24,479 bases of DNA from positions 1 through 24,479 of IMG/VR virus record IMGVR_UViG_3300042470_001405. One strand, written 5' to 3'. How positions within the stretch are numbered: position 1 is the first letter of the stretch; every line of letters begins with the position of its first letter. Below are positions 7,693 to 14,499 of this stretch, piece by piece. The stretch comes from a virus. A model generated the notes under the pieces. It worked only from the letters and a program-made list of their open reading frames with translations. It did not search any database and was not told the DNA's origin. The position numbers and the translations under genes are program-made.

Positions 7693-8103
7693 TTATTTTA
7701 TTGAGCCCATAAAAATCATTGGACTATCCGATACGGTTTTCGTAACTCCAAATGCGGAAGATGCGGTTAAAGCTGCGTCATAATTTTCTGCAGCAATTAT
7801 CAAATTATTTTTGAATTTATTGGGGTCCTTTGAAGATATTCTTACACGATAGAATTTTGCTTCTCTTGGGGTTTCCCAAATTGTATATCCCCCATCAACA
7901 AATTTCATTTGTCTTATAGAGGTCCCTTTGGCACTATAATACGCCTCAATATTTCGAATTTGTTTTGCACTATTGTAATCAGAGTTAGTATTTGTCCATA
8001 CATGAGTCGTTCCATCATCAACTACAACATTCCAATAACCCAAGGCTTGTTTACCTCCTCCTCCGTCTATTCCTGCTATAGGTCCTTCGTATATTGGTAA
8101 CAT
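7693..8103 (-). CDS. Small prohead-module protein, Gly-rich N-terminus (136 aa)
   Basis: Unrecognised protein, ATG start, three bases after the 109-aa-type gene stop. The first 20 residues are Gly/Pro-rich (IYEGPIAGIDGGGGKQALGY) and may be a flexible arm. Two copies of the shared module follow: about residues 22-75 (THVWTNTNSDYNSAKQI core) and about 82-135 (NNLIIAAENYDAALTAS core). The second core resembles DUF4494-type sequence, in which a strand is followed by an A.s...A..R helix. It belongs to the same co-directional cluster between protease and scaffold. Confidence 0.7.
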   Translation of the reverse strand: MLPIYEGPIAGIDGGGGKQALGYWNVVVDDGTTHVWTNTNSDYNSAKQIRNIEAYYSAKGTSIRQMKFVDGGYTIWETPREAKFYRVRISSKDPNKFKNNLIIAAENYDAALTASSAFGVTKTVSDSPMIFMGSIK

Positions 8104-8106
8104 GGC

Positions 8107-8430
8107 TTATATATTTGTTATTTGTAAACTTGATTTACTTATTTTTATTACCTTACCAAAATTCTGTGACATATAATTATAAACGTCTTTATAATCCACA
8201 CCTAAAACAACACAACTTTTGGTGATATTATCCAAACCCACAAAGGTCACATCAAAAACCACCTGTGTTTCTAAACCTGTATCTTGAAATTCAGACAAAC
8301 TAGCAAAACTCAATTCGTAAGGCCTATATATATCAAGATAATTGAAGTAGTCGTTGAAACTATTGGTATTATATAGATAATCATAATCCACACCTTCAAT
8401 GTTTCCTGATGCAACTATTCTTTTTACCAT
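8107..8430 (-). CDS. Small prohead-module protein (107 aa), ATG start chosen
   Basis: An in-frame TTG lies six bases upstream, but the ATG at 8430 is the better start, giving MVKRIVASGN. The shared module appears twice, with cores YDYLYNTNSFNDYFNYLD (N-terminal half) and KSCVVLGVDYKDVYNYM (C-terminal half). It is the first gene of the small-gene unit: a strong terminator (8454-8477) lies just upstream and a TATTTAT element lies five bases before the ATG. The function is unknown. No cysteine motif, signal peptide or membrane segment is seen. Confidence 0.7.
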   Translation of the reverse strand: MVKRIVASGNIEGVDYDYLYNTNSFNDYFNYLDIYRPYELSFASLSEFQDTGLETQVVFDVTFVGLDNITKSCVVLGVDYKDVYNYMSQNFGKVIKISKSSLQITNI

Positions 8431-8435
8431 AACCA

Positions 8436-8442
8436 ATAAATA
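8436..8442 (-). promoter_or_regulatory. TATTTAT element before the small-gene cluster
   Basis: Sense-strand context GGTGATATTTATTGG, only five bases before the ATG and directly after an intrinsic terminator. The placement after a terminator supports promoter function, although a start here would leave almost no leader. Confidence 0.4.
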
Positions 8443-8450
8443 TCACCAAA

Positions 8451-8477
8451 AAAAAAAGTGGTCGTTTGACCACTTTT
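8451..8477 (-). terminator. Intrinsic terminator after the protease/70-aa genes
   Basis: Perfect 10-bp stem AAAAGTGGTC / GACCACTTTT with loop GTTT. On the minus strand it is followed by a run of ten or more T. It overlaps the stop codon of the 70-aa gene and separates the protease unit from the small-gene unit. Confidence 0.9.
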
Positions 8478-8688
8478 ATTTTTCTATTACTTCATCAATT
8501 TTACTCTCTGAAACTGAGGTTATTCGCCAATCATAAGAAAAAGATTGATACCTTGTTGTAACCTTGGCCTCAACATCAGTCACTGAAAAACCTTTCACCA
8601 ATTTTTCTTCTCTAATTTTTTTAATTTTCCCTGTTGTTTCGTCGGGTAATTCATATTGAATTTTTGCTACAAAATACTTTTCGTCCAT
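8476..8688 (-). CDS. DUF4494-like small protein (70 aa)
   Basis: The pattern YFVAKIQYE, a charged hairpin, EEKLVKGFSVTDVEAKV and a final strand (WRITSVSES) matches what I recall of DUF4494, a small alpha/beta family common in Bacteroidetes and their phages, with no known function. It starts seven bases after the protease stop and is therefore cotranscribed with it, ending within an intrinsic terminator. It appears to be a single-module relative of the four two-module proteins encoded downstream, and so may be the simplest member of the cluster. The family call is from memory and should be treated as moderate. Confidence 0.7.
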   Translation of the reverse strand: MDEKYFVAKIQYELPDETTGKIKKIREEKLVKGFSVTDVEAKVTTRYQSFSYDWRITSVSESKIDEVIEK

Positions 8689-8695
8689 AGTTAAA

Positions 8696-9409
8696 TTATT
8701 TTCCTAAATAATCGGATAATTTTTTCATCAAATCAAGTGATTTGTTTGTGGTTGGGTCTGATTTAACCTTTTTTTCTTCTTCCAAATTTTCTTCGTACTT
8801 GTGTCTGTCATTTACATCAGAAAACAAATAAGCACCTGGTGTTGAAGGTGAAGATACCAAATCAAAACAAATCAATTCGAAATCATCTTGAACTTCATTT
8901 CTTTCCCCGACCTTTTTCAAAGACCCTACCCCTCTTGATGAAACCCCCATAGTGACACCTTGTCTCATAAGGTTAGCTGCAACATCCCCTTTAGAGGATA
9001 CTATCCCCCTCTCGTGAAACCCTGGAGTTGTCAATAATTTTAATTTTCCCATTAGAATATTTTTATCCCACCATATATCAGTGATAAGATGTGATACTCT
9101 ATCTAAATCTATAAGTGAAGACTCAGGGTGATTTAATTCAGAAGTAGATAATCCTTTTTCAATTATTTTTTTATATCTATCGGATTCTCTCTTCAAAATT
9201 TTTTCTGGGTAAAACCTACCATTTCTGTTTGGGGTGTCATACTTCTGAAGTACAGCATAAAATTCAAAAGGATTTCTATAATCCAAATTTTTAGCTTCTT
9301 TTAACATATTTGCATTATGTTCATCTCTTGGGGAAACATAACCAGCGTCCATCTCTATTAAAATACCATGTCCTGTTTCATGTGCCTCTAAAATTCTGAG
9401 TTGTTTCAT
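8696..9409 (-). CDS. gp21: Prohead maturation protease (T4 gp21-like, peptidase S77)
   Basis: 237 residues (T4 gp21 is 212). Hallmarks in order: YDTPNRNGRFYP (58-68), ELNHPESSLIDLDRVSH (91-107) with candidate catalytic His94, GVTMGVSSRGVGSL (151-164) with candidate Ser157 or Ser158, and LICFDLVSSPSTPGA (179-193) with candidate Asp183. The enzyme sits inside the prohead, cleaves capsid and core proteins after Glu at (L/I)-x-E / (A/G), and then degrades itself. The charged C-terminal tail (200-237) may be an autocleaved part. The start is an ATG with an unusual AAAAGGAAGA just before it, the most Shine-Dalgarno-like sequence in the window. It lies in T4 order between portal and capsid, with extra genes on both sides. 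Confidence 0.95.
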   Translation of the reverse strand: MKQLRILEAHETGHGILIEMDAGYVSPRDEHNANMLKEAKNLDYRNPFEFYAVLQKYDTPNRNGRFYPEKILKRESDRYKKIIEKGLSTSELNHPESSLIDLDRVSHLITDIWWDKNILMGKLKLLTTPGFHERGIVSSKGDVAANLMRQGVTMGVSSRGVGSLKKVGERNEVQDDFELICFDLVSSPSTPGAYLFSDVNDRHKYEENLEEEKKVKSDPTTNKSLDLMKKLSDYLGK

Positions 9410-9424
9410 TCTTCCTTTTAAAAG

Positions 9425-9431
9425 ATAAATA
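9425..9431 (-). promoter_or_regulatory. TATTTAT element before protease gene
   Basis: Sense-strand context GCAATATATTTATC, 15 bases before the protease ATG in the 37-base gap after the 142-aa gene. Same motif and orientation as at nine other gene starts. Confidence 0.4.
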
Positions 9432-9446
9432 TATTGCTAGTATTGT

Positions 9447-9875
9447 TTAATTTTTTGATTTCGAAAAATCAAAATATTTGTTATTGGAAATATTATTAGT
9501 ATAGATATTTTTTACAATTTTTTTGATACCCTCTTTAAGAATTGGTGACTTGAATTCATAGTCCTGAGAAACGAATAAATTTACTTCCAAATTAAAAAAA
9601 GATTTTTTTCCTTTGTTTATACCACTCGTTCTTAAATCTAAATCAACGATATTTTTCTCTAAAAAAATTTCCTCAGTTATCGAATTATATACAGAGTGTT
9701 TTATTTCACGATTCAAATTACAAACAACTCTATTCCAATTATCATACTCCATTTTCGGACAAACCCAAGATTGAATGTTTATGTAGATTGACTTTAAATT
9801 TTTAGAATCCACAGTTCCGTATACTGATTTAATTGGTGTAAATAAATTTAGTTTTACACTTTTTCCTTTTTTCAT
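9447..9875 (-). CDS. Hypothetical protein, 142 aa
   Basis: I do not recognise this protein. It is basic, rich in Lys, Asn and Ile, with an alpha/beta pattern: an N-terminal strand segment (SVKLNLFTPIKSVYGTV), a WVCPKMEYDNWNRVVCNLNR region with two cysteines (about residues 38-55), a central beta stretch (FFNLEVNLFVSQDYEF) and a C-terminal helix ending in an Asn/Lys tail. It is divergent from the bS21 gene, with an 82-base shared upstream region. It sits between portal-side and protease genes, where T4 has gp67 and gp68, but no similarity to those is visible. Confidence 0.65.
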   Translation of the reverse strand: MKKGKSVKLNLFTPIKSVYGTVDSKNLKSIYINIQSWVCPKMEYDNWNRVVCNLNREIKHSVYNSITEEIFLEKNIVDLDLRTSGINKGKKSFFNLEVNLFVSQDYEFKSPILKEGIKKIVKNIYTNNISNNKYFDFSKSKN

Positions 9876-9924
9876 TCATTTTCATATTTCATAGTTTATT
9901 TTGATACAAAAGTAACCATAAAGT

Positions 9925-9931
9925 TATTTAT
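9925..9931 (+). promoter_or_regulatory. TATTTAT element before bS21 gene
   Basis: Plus-strand GTTATTTATTGTC, 26 bases before the bS21 ATG. It is in the sense orientation for a plus-strand gene, so the motif follows gene direction and not one fixed strand. The A-rich leader between it and the ATG has no Shine-Dalgarno sequence. Confidence 0.4.
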
Positions 9932-9957
9932 TGTCAAAAACACAATATATATAAAAT

Positions 9958-10146
9958 ATGTTGATTATCGAAATAACCAAATCGGAAAATTTAGAGAAGG
10001 CTTTGAAAGTTTTGAAATCTAAGGTAATAAAGACAAAACAAAATCAAAAGTTATTGGAAAAGAAAGAATTTGAAAAGAAGTCTGTTACTAAAAGAAAAGC
10101 ATTACTAAAAGCAAAATATACTCAAAGAAAGAAAACGAACCTATAG
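9958..10146 (+). CDS. rpsU: Ribosomal protein bS21
   Basis: 62 basic residues with the full-length bS21 pattern of Bacteroidetes: MLIIEITKSENLEKALK, then KSKVIKTKQ, FEKKSV at 38-43 where bacterial copies have F.KPSV, and KAKYTQ at 51-56. Host proteins are about 64 residues, so it is complete. bS21 is a small-subunit protein near the mRNA exit and the 3' end of 16S rRNA. In Flavobacterium, bS21 with bS18 and bS6 hides the anti-Shine-Dalgarno sequence. Tyr54 here falls in the KAxYxQ segment implicated there (from memory). Phage bS21 genes are known in several marine and lake phages and are thought to replace the host copy on ribosomes. The gene is the only plus-strand gene within the head block, and its stop codon is shared, as palindrome CTATAG, with the convergent gene. 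Confidence 0.88.
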   Translation: MLIIEITKSENLEKALKVLKSKVIKTKQNQKLLEKKEFEKKSVTKRKALLKAKYTQRKKTNL

Positions 10147-10839
10147 GTTTTTTTCCAAACTCACTAATTTTACATAGTTCATCTGATTAAAATCCTGAGT
10201 TTGAATTTTCTCTATAGTCTCTTGTATTTTAGATTTTAATTCCTGTTCTGATTCGTTTGTGAGGATTGTTTTTAATTTATCTATTGTAGATTCTTTCAAG
10301 TTTTGATAATCTTCCTTCAAGTTTTTACTATCTGTTTTTACCACATTCATGAAAACTTTTTTAGAATCTTCATCCATATTTGTGATGTAATTCTCTAATG
10401 TCTGATTGGCAATTTTAACCATACTAGAAACAGGTAACTTTATAGATTCCTTCAGACTTTCTTTCTCAGATTTCAAAATTTGAATGATTTCCTTTTTAGC
10501 GTTTACGCGTTCAGATAAATTTAAATTATTTGTGTAAACTAGTGTGTCAATATTTTTGTAATTATTATTAGTAGTCTCTTTAGCAAGTTTGGGTAATTTT
10601 ACTGTTGGTAAAATTCTATTGATTACAGATAATCCTTCTTCTAAAAAATCTTTAGCATCACCTTCGTTCAAACCTTGATTTGTAGATAACTGGTCATAGA
10701 CAGAATAAAGTTTGGATATTGATTTATTATTCAATATATTAGACTTAAATTCATTGATACTTTTCTTGAATTCTTTTTCACTTTTGTAAGATTCAATCAA
10801 GTGGTTTTCTATGGCGGTTTTTATCTGTCCGAATGTCAT
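10141..10839 (-). CDS. Helical protein in the prohead-core position (232 aa)
   Basis: Nearly all-helical, Lys/Glu/Ser/Asn-rich protein with no Cys and only scattered aromatics. The N-terminus (MTFGQIKTAIENHLIESYKS) and residues 50-75 (ILNNKSISKLYSVYDQLSTN) look like the conserved part. The C-terminal 100 residues read as long amphipathic helices, a probable coiled coil. It lies immediately downstream of the portal, where T4 encodes the core proteins gp67 and gp68, and before the protease. A role as prohead core or assembly protein is inferred from position and helicity alone. Its last six bases overlap the bS21 gene end to end. Confidence 0.7.
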   Translation of the reverse strand: MTFGQIKTAIENHLIESYKSEKEFKKSINEFKSNILNNKSISKLYSVYDQLSTNQGLNEGDAKDFLEEGLSVINRILPTVKLPKLAKETTNNNYKNIDTLVYTNNLNLSERVNAKKEIIQILKSEKESLKESIKLPVSSMVKIANQTLENYITNMDEDSKKVFMNVVKTDSKNLKEDYQNLKESTIDKLKTILTNESEQELKSKIQETIEKIQTQDFNQMNYVKLVSLEKNL

Positions 10840-10855
10840 TACTGTAGGTTTACAA

Positions 10856-10862
10856 ATAAATA
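10856..10862 (-). promoter_or_regulatory. TATTTAT element before the 232-aa gene
   Basis: Sense-strand context CCTAATATTTATTTG, directly after the portal stop codon and 16 bases before the next ATG. It occupies most of the 23-base gap. Confidence 0.35.
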
Positions 10863-12692
10863 TTAGGAATTTAGTAACTTGTCTAACTGCTTGGTAATTT
10901 CACCCAAAGAATTTTGCCCATGTGACAAATCTATGTTGGTTGAACCTTCAATAAAGTTATTTTCAACTAAAATGTTCAGTTCTTTAGATTTAGATTCCGG
11001 TGTAACTTCGCCTCCTTCGGGTGGTGCTTCCCCACCAGCAGGTTCTTCAGGTGTGGGTGGTGATGGCGGTGACATTGGTTCTATTCCTGAAGGTTCAAAT
11101 CCACCTCCAGTTTCGGTTGCAGTTTGAGTTGGTGTTCCTCCCGTTGTTGACCCGTATAATTTATCTAGATTATCAAATATTCCCGTTTTGGTAATAACTG
11201 TTGGAGTGGCTTTCAATTCTTCACCGACCGCTCTCTCCAATCTCTGTTGTTGTAAATCTAATTTGACTTCATCGTCTGACCAACCAAAAATATGTTTTTT
11301 AGCCCATGTTGTAGAGGTTGCTGAAATTCCACCTCCAGGGTCAGATACCATGTCTTTATAAAGTGTAACTTTTTCTTTCCAGACATCAATTTTGAGTAAA
11401 TCAGCTTGAGTGGATGGATTAGTAAGACCCAAAGTAAAATTATCAAGTTCATCTTCAAAACCTAAAAGAAACAGATGAACAATTGCAATTTTATTCAGTT
11501 CCTGTAACATACTTTTTTGAATCCTGTTTATTGTTCTGGCGAACCTAATATCCTGCAAAGAAAGATTCTTACCGTCACCCACAACTTCTTCAAACCCTAA
11601 AAACGCTTTGGGTACTCTTAAAGCTGTCAACAGTTTTTTCTGAATATATTCAATATCCGCAATTTCTGATAGATTTTGTGCACCAGGCAAGGTATCTATT
11701 GGACTAGGTGCTGCTGGGTCACGTACAGGTACAAAATAGTCTTGGTCAACGGCCATCTGATTGAATCTCATATCCACTTGACCTGTCTTACTGTCAACAA
11801 TTTGTTCTCTCTTGAATTTGTTTGCCACACGTTGTACATACGCTTCAACATCGTCATCATTCATGTTTCCGACAAATACCTTGAATATCCTTCTTTCTGG
11901 AGCTCTCGAAGTACGATAAATCAACATCGCATCTTCGGATAACAATAATTGTTTCCAAATTCTTCTGGCTTTTTCAAGCATTGAAGTTCCGTATGGTAGC
12001 CTTCTATCATCACCCAACAGTCTAAAGTGAGCAATTTCCCAAGACTGAAAAGTCATGTTTTTATTTTTCCAATCGAAGTGAAGTGCTTTTCTATCTTCAG
12101 GTCTATCGGGTTCTACTGTAATTTTTTGTGAAGTACCAACTTCTCTTCTCTCAATTTCGATTGTAGGTAGTTGTTGACAACCAACAATTCCCTTTTCTGG
12201 GTCGAGTTTGAGGTAAACAAAGTTATCACCATACTTACATGTATTTCTTGTCCACATTGGTAAATTGGTGTTGATATCCAATGTATTGTTGAAAAGGTCG
12301 GCTAAAACTGATTTGATTCTTTTTGATTCTGAATAAATCTGTAATATGAAACCATCCTCATTGGTAGTTGTTGATTCCTCAGCATAAATGTCCAACGCCG
12401 CAGAAATTTCAGGTGTATACTCCATAGACTCATAATCATATTGTGCGGAGAGTCTTGATGGTTCATAATAAATGGCTTGAGAATATAAATTGTTTTCAAC
12501 TTTAGCCCATTGATTTGCTAAATAAAAACTTTGTTGTGCTTGTAATTTTTCCCTTTCGTATTCAGCTCGGTCGGTGGTACGTAGTAATACTTTTTTATCA
12601 AACTTATATGTAGGATAATCCTGACCTAATAAAGAATTGGGTCCAAAGGTTTTGGATAACCTCTGCCAAATAGTTAAATTCTGTTCACTCAT
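10863..12692 (-). CDS. gp20: Portal protein (T4 gp20-like)
   Basis: 609 residues (T4 gp20 is 524). Characteristic blocks: YTPEISAALDIYAEESTT, WTRNTCKYGDNFVYLKLD, RRLPYGTSMLEKARRIWKQ, then YRTSRAPERRIFKVFVGN, DYFVPVRDPAAPSPIDTLPG with QNLSEIADIEYIQKKLL, and RVPKAFLGFEE. Twelve copies form the ring at one capsid vertex through which DNA is packaged, and the ring nucleates prohead assembly with the core. The extra length is mostly a Pro/Gly/Glu/Thr-rich C-terminal tail (about residues 510-575) ending in a short helix, absent from T4 and probably flexible. The start is an ATG 30 bases after a TATTTAT element. It directly follows the terminase gene; T4 has sheath and tube genes at that place. Confidence 0.96.
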   Translation of the reverse strand: MSEQNLTIWQRLSKTFGPNSLLGQDYPTYKFDKKVLLRTTDRAEYEREKLQAQQSFYLANQWAKVENNLYSQAIYYEPSRLSAQYDYESMEYTPEISAALDIYAEESTTTNEDGFILQIYSESKRIKSVLADLFNNTLDINTNLPMWTRNTCKYGDNFVYLKLDPEKGIVGCQQLPTIEIERREVGTSQKITVEPDRPEDRKALHFDWKNKNMTFQSWEIAHFRLLGDDRRLPYGTSMLEKARRIWKQLLLSEDAMLIYRTSRAPERRIFKVFVGNMNDDDVEAYVQRVANKFKREQIVDSKTGQVDMRFNQMAVDQDYFVPVRDPAAPSPIDTLPGAQNLSEIADIEYIQKKLLTALRVPKAFLGFEEVVGDGKNLSLQDIRFARTINRIQKSMLQELNKIAIVHLFLLGFEDELDNFTLGLTNPSTQADLLKIDVWKEKVTLYKDMVSDPGGGISATSTTWAKKHIFGWSDDEVKLDLQQQRLERAVGEELKATPTVITKTGIFDNLDKLYGSTTGGTPTQTATETGGGFEPSGIEPMSPPSPPTPEEPAGGEAPPEGGEVTPESKSKELNILVENNFIEGSTNIDLSHGQNSLGEITKQLDKLLNS

Positions 12693-12721
12693 CTTTTAAT
12701 TTTACTTGTCTAATCAATAAT

Positions 12722-12728
12722 ATAAATA
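12722..12728 (-). promoter_or_regulatory. TATTTAT element before portal gene
   Basis: Sense-strand context AACTATTTATATTATTG, in the 37-base gap after the terminase stop and 29 bases before the portal ATG. Confidence 0.35.
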
Positions 12729-12729
12729 G

Positions 12730-14493
12730 TTATTTAGCTCCAAATAACCATCCATATTTTTGATAATCGGCCTTAGTTGGACCATTTGTAGGATACATAC
12801 CTGAGTTGCGATTAGACTGTGGAACCATTGGGTTGAAATAATCTGATGTATTTTTATTTTCATTCACGGTCGATGTCCAAGAATTCAACATTGCCTTGGT
12901 ATGATTGACAACTTTTTGTAGCGATTGGAATGATTTTTCTGCAACATAAATTGCCATGGATATAGCCATAATACAATCATCGTGGTGTCCCTTTTGATGG
13001 TCAGGTCTACCATTTATGAAGATGAAAGTATTCATTTCATTATATAATCGATTAGAATAAATTTTGAAATCATGTCGCACCGCTTCCTCAAGCGATGCAA
13101 TAATTTGAACCCTTTTAGAATTAAAATTTATACCAGGTATTTTTTCATTTGCTTTAGGGTCCCACTTCCATTTCTTGTTCGGGTCTATGTTGTCAACATA
13201 CAATCCACCTTCATAATTCAATTCTTGCATTTTACGGGCAGTTGAAATTCCCATCCCACCAGTTATATCAATCACACAAAAGGCTCTATACATAGTACCC
13301 CACTTATAAGCAATTTCAGCAAGTACATCTGGTGGGATTTTACCGACGTATTCCAAAACCTGTTCTTTTGTGTCAAAATCAATAATCTCAATACATGAGA
13401 AATCTTCTGAATCTCCTCTTGAAACATCCACCCCCATAACGTACTTATGATTATTTTCAGGCTCTTTGAATATCCACAATGAGCTTCCCATCAATTTAGC
13501 TTGAGGTTCTCTAAGGCTATTCTTAGCAATATTTTGCATCAACTCAGATTCAAAAACATTGTCCCCTGACCCCAAGAAATTACACTCCAATTCTTGTGCA
13601 ACTTTTCTTCTGTCAAATTTCAATTTTTTGACCATTCCCTCAAACCAAGCAGAACATGGTTTATAACCCTTATTGATGTAATCTGTGGTTATTGAATGGT
13701 CTCTCTCATATGGATTATCTATTGAGAGGTCAACTACAACGTCTTTGGGATAATCTTCTCTATTCAATAAAAAATGAACGAGGTCATTAGTTTTGACCAT
13801 GAACAAATCCTTGGTATATCTTGGGTCTCTATACCAATACATCTCCGAGATTTTAAACTCATTCATTCCTCTCAATGCTTGGTCATAAATTTCATAATAG
13901 ATTGGGTCATATCCGTTAGGGGTTGAAACAACTATCACTTTACCACCTGTTGATAGAGATGCCATACAAGCAGACCAGAAATCATTATCTGCTTCAATGA
14001 ACGCAGCTTCGTCAAAAATCAATATTGTTGGCGTGTAACCACGTAAGGCGTCCTTGGATGTTGCAACCGCTTTAACCTCACAATCATTCGAAAGTTTGAA
14101 ATGTCTTTGGGAGTTTTTTTCTGCAGAAAAACCGATACCAACCCATTCTGGCCATTGTTCAGTGAATGACCTTATTTTGTTAGCCATCTCGACAGAAGTG
14201 TCAAGTTTGTTGGCAATAATTAGAATTTTTTCAGGTTTTTGTTTTTTTGCAAAAACTAATTTTTTTGATGCCCAAGCGGCAGTTACAGTAGAAACACCCG
14301 CCTGTCTATATTTCAGAGCAATGTTTTCGTTGTACGAATCATAATCTTCAATCAATCTTACTTGGTCAGGAAATAAATCTAAAGGGACATATTTTGATAC
14401 GGTGTTATCGTAAGTTTGTAAATATGCTTTGAGTGCATAGGGAGTATTCCTCATACACTTTGTATATTCAATAATTAGTTGTTCTTTTGTCAT
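12730..14493 (-). CDS. gp17: Terminase large subunit (T4 gp17-like)
   Basis: 587 residues, close to T4 gp17 (610). ATPase half: a Walker A-like loop KYRQAGVSTVTAA (61-73), Walker B TILIFDEAAFIE (156-167) and coupling motif VVSTPNG (188-194). The loop lacks the usual GK(S/T) lysine. Nuclease half of RNase H fold: VMGVDVSRGD (Asp356), CVIDITGG (Asp409) and GHHDDCIMA (Asp505/Asp506), so all metal-binding acids appear intact. The enzyme pumps DNA through the portal and cuts the concatemer. It starts six bases after the previous gene, in an overlapping gene series, and is followed directly by the portal. No small terminase subunit is recognised in the window. Confidence 0.97.
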   Translation of the reverse strand: MTKEQLIIEYTKCMRNTPYALKAYLQTYDNTVSKYVPLDLFPDQVRLIEDYDSYNENIALKYRQAGVSTVTAAWASKKLVFAKKQKPEKILIIANKLDTSVEMANKIRSFTEQWPEWVGIGFSAEKNSQRHFKLSNDCEVKAVATSKDALRGYTPTILIFDEAAFIEADNDFWSACMASLSTGGKVIVVSTPNGYDPIYYEIYDQALRGMNEFKISEMYWYRDPRYTKDLFMVKTNDLVHFLLNREDYPKDVVVDLSIDNPYERDHSITTDYINKGYKPCSAWFEGMVKKLKFDRRKVAQELECNFLGSGDNVFESELMQNIAKNSLREPQAKLMGSSLWIFKEPENNHKYVMGVDVSRGDSEDFSCIEIIDFDTKEQVLEYVGKIPPDVLAEIAYKWGTMYRAFCVIDITGGMGISTARKMQELNYEGGLYVDNIDPNKKWKWDPKANEKIPGINFNSKRVQIIASLEEAVRHDFKIYSNRLYNEMNTFIFINGRPDHQKGHHDDCIMAISMAIYVAEKSFQSLQKVVNHTKAMLNSWTSTVNENKNTSDYFNPMVPQSNRNSGMYPTNGPTKADYQKYGWLFGAK

Positions 14494-14499
14494 TCAGAA

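Noticed and set aside
8431-8436. TTG start for the small gene ending at 8107
   Set aside because: It falls beside the TATTTAT element, and the ATG six bases later is a normal start.
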